Counted from the stretch's first letter, positions 1 to 7,976 are shown. The stretch: DNA of 37,512 bases from JBFEYJ01 sp041563315 (GCA_041563315.1 JBFFNE010000021.1:1-37512); one strand, 5' to 3'. Notes: generated by a model from the letters alone, not told the origin. Numbers and translations are program-made.

Positions 1-45
1 CAGAAACTCGAAGACACGCCCGAAGGAGGCACCTCTGATGAGTGA
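1..45 (+). CDS. rnfG: RnfG C-terminus (partial, cut by window edge)
   Basis: Frame 1 from the first base is open for 14 codons, reading QKLEDTPEGGTSDE, and ends at TGA 43-45. This overlaps the rnfE start at 38 by 8 nt. RnfG is the FMN-binding subunit encoded just before rnfE in gammaproteobacterial rnf operons, so identity rests on position and a translationally coupled overlap. The fragment itself has no diagnostic motif. It also carries the GGAGG ribosome-binding site of rnfE. Confidence 0.55.
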   Translation, partial: QKLEDTPEGGTSDE

Positions 46-736
46 CAACTCTCCTATCGATTATCGCCGCATCATGCGGGACGGCCTGTGGGACAACAAT
101 GTGGTGTTCGCCCAGCTGCTAGCCCTCTGTCCCCTGCTCGCAGTAACCGGCACCGCCACGAATGGTCTGGGCATGGGCATCGCCTCACTAGTGGTTATGG
201 TCCTCTCCAACCTGGCAGTGGCGCTGTTTCGCGGTATTATCACCCCCGAGGTGCGCATCCCCGTCTTCGTACTGCTCATCGCAGCAATCGTCACCGTCGT
301 CGACATGCTGATCAATGCCTGGCTGCACGACCTGCACAAGGTGCTGGGGCTGTTCATTCCCCTTATTGTCACCAACTGCGCGATCCTCGGTCGCGCCGAG
401 GCCTTCGCCTCACGCCAGACAGTGCGCGCCGCCATCGTCGACGGTATTGCCATGGGCGCAGGCTTTACCATGGCACTGGTCGCATTGGGTGCGGTGCGGG
501 AAATTCTCGGTGCCGGCACCCTGTTCGCCAATGCCTCGCTGCTGCTTGGCGAGAGCTTTACCTTCCTTGAGATGACCCTACTCCCTGACTATCGTGGTTT
601 TCTCATCATGGCACTACCCCCGGGTGGTTTTCTGATGATGGGCTTTTTAATGGCCGGCAAGCGTGTGCTGGATGCACACCAGAGCCGTGACAAGGAACGC
701 AGTGCGAGTGTTGCAGCATCTCAAGCGAGCGCCTGA
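38..736 (+). CDS. rnfE: Electron transport complex subunit RnfE (RsxE)
   Basis: This is an integral inner-membrane subunit of the Rnf (Rsx) complex, which couples ferredoxin and NAD electron transfer to ion movement. The 232-residue product has the usual family length and about six hydrophobic segments. Family-like stretches include DGLWDNNVVFAQLLALCPLL near the N-terminus and PLIVTNCAILGRAEAFAS around residues 107-124, which contains the conserved NCAILGRAEAFA signature. A strong GGAGG lies upstream of the ATG. The gene overlaps the end of rnfG and couples to rnfH downstream (TGATG at 734-738), so this is the tail of an rnf operon entering from the left. The family assignment is secure; the direction of physiological electron flow cannot be read from sequence. 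Confidence 0.95.
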   Translation: MSDNSPIDYRRIMRDGLWDNNVVFAQLLALCPLLAVTGTATNGLGMGIASLVVMVLSNLAVALFRGIITPEVRIPVFVLLIAAIVTVVDMLINAWLHDLHKVLGLFIPLIVTNCAILGRAEAFASRQTVRAAIVDGIAMGAGFTMALVALGAVREILGAGTLFANASLLLGESFTFLEMTLLPDYRGFLIMALPPGGFLMMGFLMAGKRVLDAHQSRDKERSASVAASQASA

Positions 737-747
737 TGGAGAATAAA

Positions 748-1017
748 ATGATGCGCATTTCCGTAACCTATGCCGAAGCGAAAAAGCAGCGCTGGCTTGA
801 ACTGGACGTGCCTGAGGCAAGCAGCACTGAACAGGCCATCCTGAAGTCAGGAATACTGAAACAGTTCCCCGAGATCGATCTGGAGCAGAACAAGATCGGC
901 ATTTTCGGTAAGGTGGTAAATCGCCAGACGCCTCTCAAGGAGGGGGATCGGGTGGAGATCTACCGCCCGATCACGGCCGATCCGGAAACGGTCGAAAGAC
1001 GTGATGACGAGGAATAG
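748..1017 (+). CDS. rnfH: RnfH family protein
   Basis: A small acidic protein of about 90 residues with the RnfH (UPF0125) beta-grasp pattern. It starts MRISVTYAEAKKQ and ends with the family's hydrophobic-polar pattern around GIFGKVVNRQTPLKEGDRVE and YRPITADPE. The reading frame is open from an ATG at 736 that overlaps the rnfE stop. GGAG at 738-741 is well spaced for the ATG at 748 (or 751), and that also places the MRISV motif at the N-terminus as in homologues, so 748 is preferred. The gene ends with TAG. It lies in an operon with rnfE; the biochemical role of RnfH is not established. Confidence 0.9.
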   Translation: MMRISVTYAEAKKQRWLELDVPEASSTEQAILKSGILKQFPEIDLEQNKIGIFGKVVNRQTPLKEGDRVEIYRPITADPETVERRDDEE

Positions 1018-1070
1018 TGGTAAAAACAGATGCGTGAATTGGCGCTAACCTGTTGACCTGACAGGGGGCG

Positions 1071-2480
1071 TTAAAACATATAGGGGAATTTGACGGAAAA
1101 GGTGAGATCCGGCGCATCAGCCGTGAGGCCAGCCCCTACATTGGTCACCATTGCAAGGTGCCTGGTCATGGCATAAGTGACACCGACACCAAGGGTTGCG
1201 GAATTAGATTTACTGCCAATAATTTCAATCCATCCCTCCCCCTCATTGCGCGTTTTACTGACACGGGTTAACGCCTGGGTATAGGACATGTTCATACTAA
1301 GCTGGTCATTGAAGGCAAAGGCGATACCCACGCCATACTGCCAGGTGTCACCAAGGTCAATCTCACCCGGCTGATCATACGATTGTGCCTGTATATCGCT
1401 GAAACTTTCAGGCCGGGTATAACTGTAGGCAATATTGGCAAAGATGATGGCCGGATCCAGTGTTCTGACAAAAGAGGCCCCCGTGGTAGCAGTCCACACG
1501 CCACTCCCGGTAGGAAGTTCCGCGGGGACCTGCATGACCCCCGCTGGATCATCTGGGTCATTGGTTGGAACGTCCACTGTCGGTACACCATAGGGATGCT
1601 CACCGCTTGGCCCTGTTAAAGAGAGATTCCAGACAACATCTGGATTCCGTGGGCCTTCCCGGAGAATCTGATAGCTCATGCCAAGACTCGCATCACCCAG
1701 TGTCGGATCTCGAGTGACCTCGGTTTCACCAACGATGGCCGATGAATCTGCCCCTCCTTTTTGATAATTGGTGGTGCGTTGAATGAAGGGAACATTCAGG
1801 TTGATATTCAACCTGTCGGTCAGACCGTAACGCGCAGATAAGTCGTAACGGAAGATGTCGGACTCCACCCCCTCAAGTGCAATATTACCGAGGAAAATCG
1901 CATCCAGGGCAAGGAAGCCATTAAGTACCAGCTGTTTGCGATCGGAGTGGCTATAGGTAACACCGGCTTCCAGCGTCAGGCGGCGATTAAACAGTGCATG
2001 CTCTTCCTGCAACAGAGCCTCGACACTGTGACTGGGCTTCGCTTGACGTACCGTTTTATCGACAGCGACAGCAGCAGACTCTTGAGCACCCTCCCTGTCG
2101 TTGTCCTGAGACAATTGCTGAGCCACAGCCCGATCAACCTCACGCGCCTCCAGGGATTTGTACATGCGCTGCAGTTTCTGCAACTCAAGCAAAGAGGCGT
2201 CATACTCCTTCTTCAGCTGAACATAGGCGTACTTGTTTTGCATTGCCCGGATGGTGTCACCCGAGGCCTCAGCCTGTTGATGCGCATCCGCCAGGCTATT
2301 GAGGCGCTCTTCCATCTGTTGAAGCTTGGCCAGTTCGCGTGCAAATTGCTGTTTAAGCCGCTGTGCCTGTTGCGACGTTTGCATGGACTCCGCCCCGGTC
2401 TCCTGAGCGACCAGGTTCTGGCAGGAAAACAGTACGGCAAGCATGACGATTGAAACAGACCGGGGATACGGACAGTTCAT
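1071..2480 (-). CDS. fapF: FapF-like outer-membrane amyloid secretion pore
   Basis: Last gene of the fap operon. FapF is a trimeric outer-membrane beta-barrel that exports Fap amyloid subunits. The 469-residue product has a signal peptide (hydrophobic core SIVMLAVLFSC, cleavage near LVAQE). A charged, Gln-rich helical segment at about residues 35-115 matches the N-terminal coiled coil of FapF. After a linker, residues from about 165 to the end consist of alternating amphipathic strands (for example LDAIFLGNIALEG, RYDLSARYGLTDRLNINLNV). The protein ends in aromatic FPYMF, typical of an outer-membrane barrel C-terminus. Position after fapD and fapE supports the call. It converges on rnfH with only 53 bp between stops and no clear terminator. 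The 205-bp gap to fapE is the longest inside the operon. Confidence 0.85.
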   Translation of the reverse strand: MNCPYPRSVSIVMLAVLFSCQNLVAQETGAESMQTSQQAQRLKQQFARELAKLQQMEERLNSLADAHQQAEASGDTIRAMQNKYAYVQLKKEYDASLLELQKLQRMYKSLEAREVDRAVAQQLSQDNDREGAQESAAVAVDKTVRQAKPSHSVEALLQEEHALFNRRLTLEAGVTYSHSDRKQLVLNGFLALDAIFLGNIALEGVESDIFRYDLSARYGLTDRLNINLNVPFIQRTTNYQKGGADSSAIVGETEVTRDPTLGDASLGMSYQILREGPRNPDVVWNLSLTGPSGEHPYGVPTVDVPTNDPDDPAGVMQVPAELPTGSGVWTATTGASFVRTLDPAIIFANIAYSYTRPESFSDIQAQSYDQPGEIDLGDTWQYGVGIAFAFNDQLSMNMSYTQALTRVSKTRNEGEGWIEIIGSKSNSATLGVGVTYAMTRHLAMVTNVGAGLTADAPDLTFSVKFPYMF

Positions 2481-2685
2481 GTGGCATCCTAGTTCTTTTG
2501 ACGTGTGTCACTATTTAGCAACAACTGGCCTCTGATCGCTCAGGACCGATGCAAAAAGTAATAATGGAAAATAGCAGATAGTCAAATGCCGAAAGTGGCA
2601 CCTCTCAGACACAAAAACGTCACAACAGCCCCTTGCCTGTGAACGGCCAGAGGGTACTCCATAGGAAATGGCGGTCCTGCGGCAG

Positions 2686-3480
2686 TTAGAGATTGGGTGT
2701 TAATCCACGCAGGTTGCCGATGGCTGTTCCCAGTCCTTGCTGTCGCACAAACTGTTCTGATTCACTGCCTAAAACCACATTCATTTCAAGTTGATTGGCA
2801 ATGCGGTGACGGTCACCGAGCACCATGATCTGTTGATAAGCCCCTTGACCGGTCGCACCCGCAACAGCCCCTTGAATAGACTGCTCTGCCACGCCCTGCC
2901 CATCCACTTCCAGATGAACGACTACCGCGTTCTCGTTAAAGGAGGAAGAAGCTGTCATGCCATTGCTGGATTCAATCAAGTCACTGCTGATAAGTGCTCC
3001 GGGATCGTTCGGCACTTCACTAAGAAAATTGATTCGAGTGAGGTTCGTCGTCGAATTGAAATCCCCGGTGTTCTGGACACTCTGGGTGACACCACTGATA
3101 TTATCGAGGCCCGCACTGCTCACAGTCCGACCCGTGGTATCGGTCAGTGCAACACCGGTGTCGTTGATCTCGATACTGGCAGTGGGAGTAAAACTGACAG
3201 CCGGTGAACTATTCGTCATATTCACACTGAACGTCGCCCCCGCATTGAGTAACGCCCCGTTTGGCGCCTCCCAGTTACTCTGCATCTGCACACCGAAATA
3301 GACGACCTGAGAGGTTGAGGCCACGTACTTCCCGCGCATCTTTGCCAAAGAGGGATCAGGAACGACCACCATTCCAGGAAGGACTTCCCGCTCAGCAGAA
3401 TGAGTCAATGTCGAGAGAGACATCATCGCCGCAGCGGTCGCCGCAATCACGATGGGTGCTGCACCACGAGTGTTTATCAT
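2686..3480 (-). CDS. fapE: FapE-like minor amyloid component
   Basis: A 264-residue secreted protein with an N-terminal signal peptide (MINTRGAAPIVIAATAAAMM, cleavage near THSAE). The mature start carries PDPSLAKMRGKYV, resembling the L-x-x-M/L-R-G-K/R-Y/F-V motif of FapE proteins. Beta-rich, Asn/Ser/Thr-rich sequence follows. FapE is a minor fibre component and extracellular partner of FapC in Pseudomonas; here the role is inferred from motif and gene order, between the C39 protease and the pore. No cysteines are visible. Confidence 0.75.
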   Translation of the reverse strand: MINTRGAAPIVIAATAAAMMSLSTLTHSAEREVLPGMVVVPDPSLAKMRGKYVASTSQVVYFGVQMQSNWEAPNGALLNAGATFSVNMTNSSPAVSFTPTASIEINDTGVALTDTTGRTVSSAGLDNISGVTQSVQNTGDFNSTTNLTRINFLSEVPNDPGALISSDLIESSNGMTASSSFNENAVVVHLEVDGQGVAEQSIQGAVAGATGQGAYQQIMVLGDRHRIANQLEMNVVLGSESEQFVRQQGLGTAIGNLRGLTPNL

Positions 3481-3573
3481 CTGTCGTCCTCCACTATTAT
3501 CGTCTGCTCAATCTTTCGTGAACCGAATCAGGTTTCAGATGAAATGCCATAAACAGTATAACCAGAGCAATCA

Positions 3574-4299
3574 TCAGAAAAGATCAGCATGCCTGAAGCC
3601 GAAATCGAGTAATTCAGAATCTGTTATCGGCCGATTCGCCGTCAACCAGTGCCGTGCAGTTGGTGGCTTTTTCACCTGAAGCAGATGATTGTCGCGTATA
3701 AAACCACTACCGATCACCGCAAAGACGGTACGTGTTTCCCAGGCCGCCATAAACTCTTCCAGTGGTAACACCTTGTTACCGAGCGCCGGATCGGCAATGA
3801 ACACCTGGTCATCCACTAGTCGCTTCAGCACAACAAAATGTTTGTAGCCATTGATATCCAGCATAACGATGGTAGGAACCCGTATCATGCGCAAGCGCTC
3901 AAGCGTGACGCGATACCCTCTCGCTCTCAAGCCCAATGATTCGGTATAGTTCTTGAGATCGAGAAGCGAGAATCCTTTTCGCATTACGATTTTCGGATCG
4001 CTAACCTGTAACAAACCTTGCATCACGGATATTTCATCCACATCCATGCCATAGGCATATTTGAGAATGGTGGCGAGCGAGGCCGCCCCGCAACTGAAGT
4101 CGGTTTTCTGTCGAATCAGGTACTGGAAGCGAGACTCCGCCATACTCACGACAGGCTTCTTGATCATGCCCCCTCCAGGGATAACCCCGGTGAAGCCAAT
4201 CTCAGCAGCAGATCCCGTCATAACCAATCCCAACGCGAGTGCTATACCAATGCCTGCCTTATGAAACACACTATGTCGCATGTGAACGTTCCGCATCAT
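3574..4299 (-). CDS. fapD: FapD-like C39-family cysteine protease
   Basis: Secreted or periplasmic papain-like C39 peptidase of the Fap system, thought to be needed for processing or export of Fap subunits. Counting from the ATG at 4299, the catalytic motif QKTDFSCGAAS contains the oxyanion Gln (about residue 64) and catalytic Cys (about 70). GYKHFVVL supplies the His (about 154) and IADPALG the Asp (about 170), so the full catalytic set is present. A signal peptide (hydrophobic IGIALALGLVM) precedes it. The frame is open to a TTG at 4311. In-frame ATGs lie at 4299, 4296 and 4281 and none has a strong Shine-Dalgarno sequence, so the exact start is uncertain. The gene follows a strong hairpin that separates it from the structural genes. 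Confidence 0.85.
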   Translation of the reverse strand: MMRNVHMRHSVFHKAGIGIALALGLVMTGSAAEIGFTGVIPGGGMIKKPVVSMAESRFQYLIRQKTDFSCGAASLATILKYAYGMDVDEISVMQGLLQVSDPKIVMRKGFSLLDLKNYTESLGLRARGYRVTLERLRMIRVPTIVMLDINGYKHFVVLKRLVDDQVFIADPALGNKVLPLEEFMAAWETRTVFAVIGSGFIRDNHLLQVKKPPTARHWLTANRPITDSELLDFGFRHADLF

Positions 4300-4327
4300 G
4301 CCCAGACGCAATGATTAATAGTGAGCA

Positions 4328-4359
4328 GAACACCACCTGCACCAGAGCAGGTGGTGTTC
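4328..4359 (-). promoter_or_regulatory. Perfect 13-bp intercistronic hairpin between fapC and fapD
   Basis: The arm GAACACCACCTGC at 4328-4340 is an exact reverse complement of 4347-4359, with a 6-nt loop. On the transcribed minus strand the hairpin sits 26 nt after the fapC stop and just before the fapD start region. No U-tract follows (TGCTCACTATT), so it is not a classical intrinsic terminator. An RNA-stability hairpin or partial attenuator that lowers fapDEF relative to fapABC is the likely role (inference). Confidence 0.7.
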
Positions 4360-4385
4360 CATTGGCTTCGTAGAAGTACGGTGAG

Positions 4386-5516
4386 TTATGGGGTCACCGA
4401 CATCGACAGGCTGTTGCTCTGCAGATTACCGGAGCCCGATGCCATATTGGCGCCAATGTTCCCGCCGGCATTCATGAACGCCTGATTATCGAGCCTGACG
4501 GTATTGGTCGCGAAGGTAGTTCCGCCGGCACCGATACATGTGGCACATTCGTCAATCACAAAATAGTCAACATTGCCAGTGTACGTGGCTGAGAGGCCAT
4601 AGGTGGACGTTTCGTTTGCACCGATAGCACCCGAGTGATTCGAGGAGTATCCGTCCCCGGCAATAGGCACGCCATTTTGCGTGTAAGTCCCTATCTCTTC
4701 TATCGGCGGAGCAAGATCAGCATAGGTCCCCGACATGACACCGAGGTCATACCCCGTCACTGGCCCCGCTAGCGTAACCTGCGCACTTTCAAAGTGCCCG
4801 GATACAGTACCCGGCTCGCCATTTACTGGTGGAACATAGGTCCCGCTATTGGAGGTTAAGTTGGCAGTGGAGTGTTGCTGGGTATTCACCGATGCCTCGG
4901 CAACCCCGGCACTGGCGACAGATGAGGCGAAATTGTTTTTCTGCAGATTACTGTTTCCTGCAGTAAAGTTGACACCAAGGTTACCGGTGGCCCCCGCAAA
5001 TGATGACTGACCGATCGTTGCCTGATTGGCAACACTCTGATTGACGGTCTTGTTGTTATTCGCATCCTGATGCACGAACACCTCGGCATCCACCAGACCG
5101 AAAACAAAAGCGCTATCGTCAGCAGAGGCCATCGCCGCCGCGTTATCCTGCATATTGTTATCACCGGCGTTCATGTTGACCGCAATATTGCCTGTCGCGC
5201 CATTCAACATATCATCACTGGAAGTGGCTTCATTGGAGAGATTGAGGTTTTGCGCAAGCTCCTGTCCACCACTGTTAGTGGTATTGAACTGCTTGTCATC
5301 GATAACCGCCACCGCAGAAGAATCGGGTTGCAAGAGTCCACCCACATCAATACCACCATTGATGGTGATATCCTTTGATAAAGAGAGCCTCTTGGTCATG
5401 CGAACATCCACGAGATTAGTGGTCTCACTACTGACGCCTTGCCCCACGGCTGTCCCACTGGCAAGCAGTGCGGACACGGCCATTGCTATGGTGCTTTTAC
5501 CCAATATGCTTTTCAT
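4386..5516 (-). CDS. fapC: FapC-like functional amyloid subunit
   Basis: A 376-residue exported fibre subunit. The signal peptide ends near GTAVGQG. Three imperfect amyloid repeats of the form G-A-x-G-N-[IL]-x-x-N-x-x-x-G-x-x-N-[LM]-Q-x-N lie at about residues 106-130, 175-200 and 349-374. They are joined by one short and one long (about 150-residue) linker. A Cys pair, CATC at 324-327, lies in the long linker shortly before repeat 3, matching the CxxC reported near the end of Fap subunits. It is colinear with the upstream fapB paralogue across its full length. Assignment as FapC rather than FapB rests only on gene order; both are three-repeat subunits. The linker holds a GTYVPP/Gly-Ser-rich hypervariable stretch. 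The gene ends at TAA just before the intercistronic hairpin. Confidence 0.85.
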   Translation of the reverse strand: MKSILGKSTIAMAVSALLASGTAVGQGVSSETTNLVDVRMTKRLSLSKDITINGGIDVGGLLQPDSSAVAVIDDKQFNTTNSGGQELAQNLNLSNEATSSDDMLNGATGNIAVNMNAGDNNMQDNAAAMASADDSAFVFGLVDAEVFVHQDANNNKTVNQSVANQATIGQSSFAGATGNLGVNFTAGNSNLQKNNFASSVASAGVAEASVNTQQHSTANLTSNSGTYVPPVNGEPGTVSGHFESAQVTLAGPVTGYDLGVMSGTYADLAPPIEEIGTYTQNGVPIAGDGYSSNHSGAIGANETSTYGLSATYTGNVDYFVIDECATCIGAGGTTFATNTVRLDNQAFMNAGGNIGANMASGSGNLQSNSLSMSVTP

Positions 5517-5573
5517 GACTCGTTCCTCTTTATTTCGATCACGACTATGTCAATCAATACTTTCACCACATGA

Positions 5574-6725
5574 CTACTGAGGTGCAGCGGGCGTCGGAAT
5601 CACCGCCATGGAGAGACTGTTACTCTGGACGTTATTGGTACCGGCAGACATGTTGATGCCAATATTCCCCGAGGCGCCCATAAATGCCTGACCACCAAGA
5701 CTGGACACATTCTTGGTATTCACTACGACTTCGTCACCACACGCAGCGCCACAGCTATCGAGCACCCAAACAGGAACCTGGCCGGTCAGTTCTCCGCCCA
5801 GGTCGACGTTTGCAATGGTGTCATATCCGAGGGTGCCATTATGATTGCCTGTATAATTGCCGGAGATCGTGCCATGGAACTCACCATTCTCGATGCCTTT
5901 ATAGTCACCGTTGGAAGAAGTAGTAAGCCGTCCACCGGTAATACCGCCAGGGTCACCCGCAGCGGCAGGAGTCGTCGCGGTAAAAGTCACGTTTCTAAGC
6001 TCGATGTGACCGGAAACCTCACCTGGCATCCCCGCTCCAACCGCCGCCAGTGGCAGGTTATTGGTAATATTGTTGTGCACATTTTGCTCGGTGTTCACAC
6101 TGGCTTCAGCGACAGCACCATCACCTACAGAGATCGCCATGTTGTTTTTCTGCAAGTTATTGTTGCCCGTCGCCACATTGACACCGATGTTACCGCTGGC
6201 GCCCGCAAAGGCACTAGCGCCCATCGAAGAGGTATTCTCAACGCCATGATTTAGGGTTTGATTGCCCTCCGTAGATTGCCGAACAAACACCTCCGCATCA
6301 ATAAGGCCTGCGTTACGCGCCGTGTCCAGGGAGGTCATAGCTGAAGCATTGTCCTGCAGATTATTATCACCGGAGACCATGTTAATACCTATATTTCCCG
6401 TGGCCCCGCTCATCACCTGGTCGCCCGCTGTGGCGCTGTTTTTCAGGAGAAAGTTTTCACCCTGGTTTGCTGAAGCACTCTGTTTGTCATCGATAACGGC
6501 AACCGATGCCGAATCCACTGTTATACTGCCATCGACCAGAACCCCGCCATTGATACTGCTGATGGACAGATTCTTGGCAAGTGACAAATTCTTCACCATT
6601 TGCACATCAGTCACATTGGTGGTCGAATTAGAGTTGCCGTTACTGCCTTGGGCGAACACAGCCCCACTAGCAGCGACCGCCGCGATGGCAATCGCAAGTG
6701 CACTTTTATCAAATGATATTTTCAT
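5574..6725 (-). CDS. fapB: FapB-like functional amyloid subunit
   Basis: A 383-residue exported subunit with signal peptide MKISFDKSALAIAIAAVAAS and cleavage near VFAQG. Three amyloid repeats lie at about residues 107-130 (GATGNIGINMVSGDNNLQDN), 175-198 (GASGNIGVNVATGNNNLQKN) and 350-374 (GASGNIGINMSAGTNNVQSN). The two linkers match those of FapC in position. The Cys pair is C325 and C329 (CGAAC, a CX3C spacing) instead of the CxxC in the downstream paralogue. In Pseudomonas FapB is a minor subunit proposed to nucleate FapC. Here the two paralogues have nearly equal length and repeat number, so which is the major subunit cannot be told from sequence. A GGAGA ribosome-binding site precedes the ATG. 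Confidence 0.85.
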   Translation of the reverse strand: MKISFDKSALAIAIAAVAASGAVFAQGSNGNSNSTTNVTDVQMVKNLSLAKNLSISSINGGVLVDGSITVDSASVAVIDDKQSASANQGENFLLKNSATAGDQVMSGATGNIGINMVSGDNNLQDNASAMTSLDTARNAGLIDAEVFVRQSTEGNQTLNHGVENTSSMGASAFAGASGNIGVNVATGNNNLQKNNMAISVGDGAVAEASVNTEQNVHNNITNNLPLAAVGAGMPGEVSGHIELRNVTFTATTPAAAGDPGGITGGRLTTSSNGDYKGIENGEFHGTISGNYTGNHNGTLGYDTIANVDLGGELTGQVPVWVLDSCGAACGDEVVVNTKNVSSLGGQAFMGASGNIGINMSAGTNNVQSNSLSMAVIPTPAAPQ

Positions 6726-6749
6726 GACGTTCTCCTTTGTTGCGAGAAG

Positions 6750-7406
6750 TTAATTGGCTTGCCCCATCGATATTTCAAAGCGGTTTGATGTGACATTCCC
6801 CGTACCTGAGGTCTGGTTTAGTTGAACAATTCCACTTGCCCCGACAAACGCCGTGTCATCAATATGTGCTGCACGCGTCGTATTGACAGGGAGCACGTTA
6901 TCCGGCGCAATAACCGGTACACCGGAATGCGTTTCGGCAAGCGTTGCATCGGAAAGCTCACCGCTGATGCTCATGGCCATGGCAAATGCATTGAGTTGCC
7001 TATTGGAGGCGCCACTTGCCTGATTAATCGATAGCAAGCCACTCGTTCCGTTAAAGGCATGATCACTGATACGACTTACGGCCACATCCGGAATATCCGC
7101 TGGATTCATGCCAACATCCTGCTGATCAAAAGTGTAGGCAATGGCAACGCCACCATCGTGAGCCACTGCAATTGCCCTGCTGTTGTTTTGCGCATTACCG
7201 TCACCAGCAGCCTGATTCACGCTCAATGCCCCATGCACCTGGCTTAACGAATCACCATATATCTCACTGGTCACTCCATATTGTTCAGCACTCTGACTCA
7301 CGGACACACCTTCAGCCACCACCTCATGTCCCACGGCAACGAACCCAGCGAGACCCACGATCGTGTTCAGGAAAATCACTCGAGCAATCTGCTTCACACT
7401 AGACAT
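6750..7406 (-). CDS. fapA: FapA-like protein (chaperone or minor subunit with degenerate Fap repeats)
   Basis: First gene of the operon. From the ATG at 7406 the product is 218 residues, with a signal peptide (IARVIFLNTIVGLAGFVAVG, cleavage near VVAEG). It has three shorter, degenerate repeats: HGALSVNQAAGDGNAQNN, TSGLLSINQASGASNRQLN and ASGIVQLNQTSGTGNVTSN. These match the Fap repeat pattern with a conserved N-Q in place of N-x. FapA of Pseudomonas is smaller than FapB/C and controls fibre composition, probably as a periplasmic chaperone. The frame is open to ATG 7457, but 7406 puts the signal peptide at the N-terminus; no start has a clear Shine-Dalgarno sequence. No Cys pair is present. 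The fapB start follows after 24 nt. Confidence 0.75.
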   Translation of the reverse strand: MSSVKQIARVIFLNTIVGLAGFVAVGHEVVAEGVSVSQSAEQYGVTSEIYGDSLSQVHGALSVNQAAGDGNAQNNSRAIAVAHDGGVAIAYTFDQQDVGMNPADIPDVAVSRISDHAFNGTSGLLSINQASGASNRQLNAFAMAMSISGELSDATLAETHSGVPVIAPDNVLPVNTTRAAHIDDTAFVGASGIVQLNQTSGTGNVTSNRFEISMGQAN

Positions 7407-7715
7407 AATAAGAAATCCATAATTTCTACACGGCATAGCATTGACTATTTCTGCCATACAACTTGTGCGCTCAGTGGACGCACAACAGCATTATTCTGTT
7501 TATTAAGAACCTCGGTTATTGCCGCTACTTCTCATGATGACACCACCACCGGTGAGCCAGTCACCAATGCACTAGCATGCAAAAGCGCTTCACCTTTGCT
7601 CCAGAATGTTGCTGCAGCAAGCATGGCAAAGAGCGATTTCGATCTATGCGTAATAACAGGCTCCACTGTTACCCCCTCTCTCATCCACGTTATAATTATC
7701 TGCCTCAAGCATTAC
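7407..7715 (-). promoter_or_regulatory. Long structured 5' leader of the fap operon
   Basis: If transcription starts about 12 nt after the -12 element at 7727, the fapA mRNA has a leader of roughly 310 nt. It contains a perfect 7-bp hairpin (TTGTGCG / CGCACAA at 7463-7485, 9-nt loop) and a perfect 12-bp palindrome TTGCTGCAGCAA at 7609-7620. It also has a CACCACCACCGGTG-type inverted segment near 7541-7554. There is no intrinsic terminator and no convincing small ORF with a ribosome-binding site. It could carry post-transcriptional control, such as sRNA or CsrA-type binding, but no known riboswitch was recognised. Confidence 0.4.
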
Positions 7716-7726
7716 GAACGAGAGAA

Positions 7727-7742
7727 CGCATCATCCATGCCA
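7727..7742 (-). promoter_or_regulatory. Sigma-54 (-24/-12) promoter of the fap operon
   Basis: Read on the minus strand the site is TGGCATGGATGATGCG. It matches the sigma-54 consensus TGGCACGNNNNTTGCW at the invariant GG and GC with exact 10-nt spacing, plus the flanking T, CA and G. Differences are T for C at the sixth base, A for T before TGC, and the last base. It lies in the gap between a sigma-54 activator gene and fapA, in the correct orientation for the operon. Confidence 0.7.
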
Positions 7743-7801
7743 TACGCGCAATTAACTGATAGTTAAGGGTATTTTATTTTTAACGCCGTAATAAATCTCC
7801 A

Positions 7802-7814
7802 AAGGTGTTACCTT
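7802..7814. promoter_or_regulatory. Candidate activator-binding palindrome upstream of the fap promoter
   Basis: AAGGTGTTACCTT is a perfect inverted repeat (AAGGT / ACCTT, 3-nt spacer). It sits about 60 bp upstream of the -24 element, within the usual range for an enhancer-binding-protein site. Assignment to the neighbouring VpsR-like regulator is inference from position only. Confidence 0.3.
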
Positions 7815-7925
7815 CGCTTTACACTTTTTATTCACGTCAAACATAACTGCATGATATACACAGACTATTTGATGGATAGAAAGTGTTTCACTTTTGAATC
7901 ATCCAGCGACCTTATTCTTTTTGCG

Positions 7926-7950
7926 AAAAAAAACCCCTACAAAGGGGCTT
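7926..7950 (-). terminator. Intrinsic terminator of the sigma-54 regulator gene
   Basis: On the minus strand, AAGCCCC-TTTGTA-GGGGTTT forms a stem followed by a run of eight T. It starts 27 nt past the regulator's stop codon at 7977. It isolates the regulator transcript from the fap operon, so fap depends on its own promoter. Confidence 0.85.
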
Positions 7951-7976
7951 CTATCGTGCATCTTATTTTGACCGTC

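Noticed and set aside
1018..1070. Bidirectional terminator between rnfH and fapF (CCTGT-TGACCTG-ACAGG)
   Set aside because: The stem is only 5 bp and there is no T-run on either strand.
2560..2620. Internal sigma-70 promoter before fapF (TTGACT with ATTACT at 17-bp spacing on the minus strand)
   Set aside because: The -10 match is poor, and AT-rich gaps often give such pairs; it was not listed as a feature.
7640..7690. A second sigma-54-like site on the minus strand (GG-N10-GC around GGTAACAGTGGAGC)
   Set aside because: Only the GG/GC spacing fits; the flanking T-G-G-C-A and TT-G-C context is absent, and the site at 7727-7742 is far better.
7407..7715. c-di-GMP (GEMM) or other known riboswitch in the fap leader
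   Set aside because: A few GCAAAG-like pieces occur (near 7585-7605), but the ordered conserved blocks and paired arms of GEMM aptamers are not present by eye.
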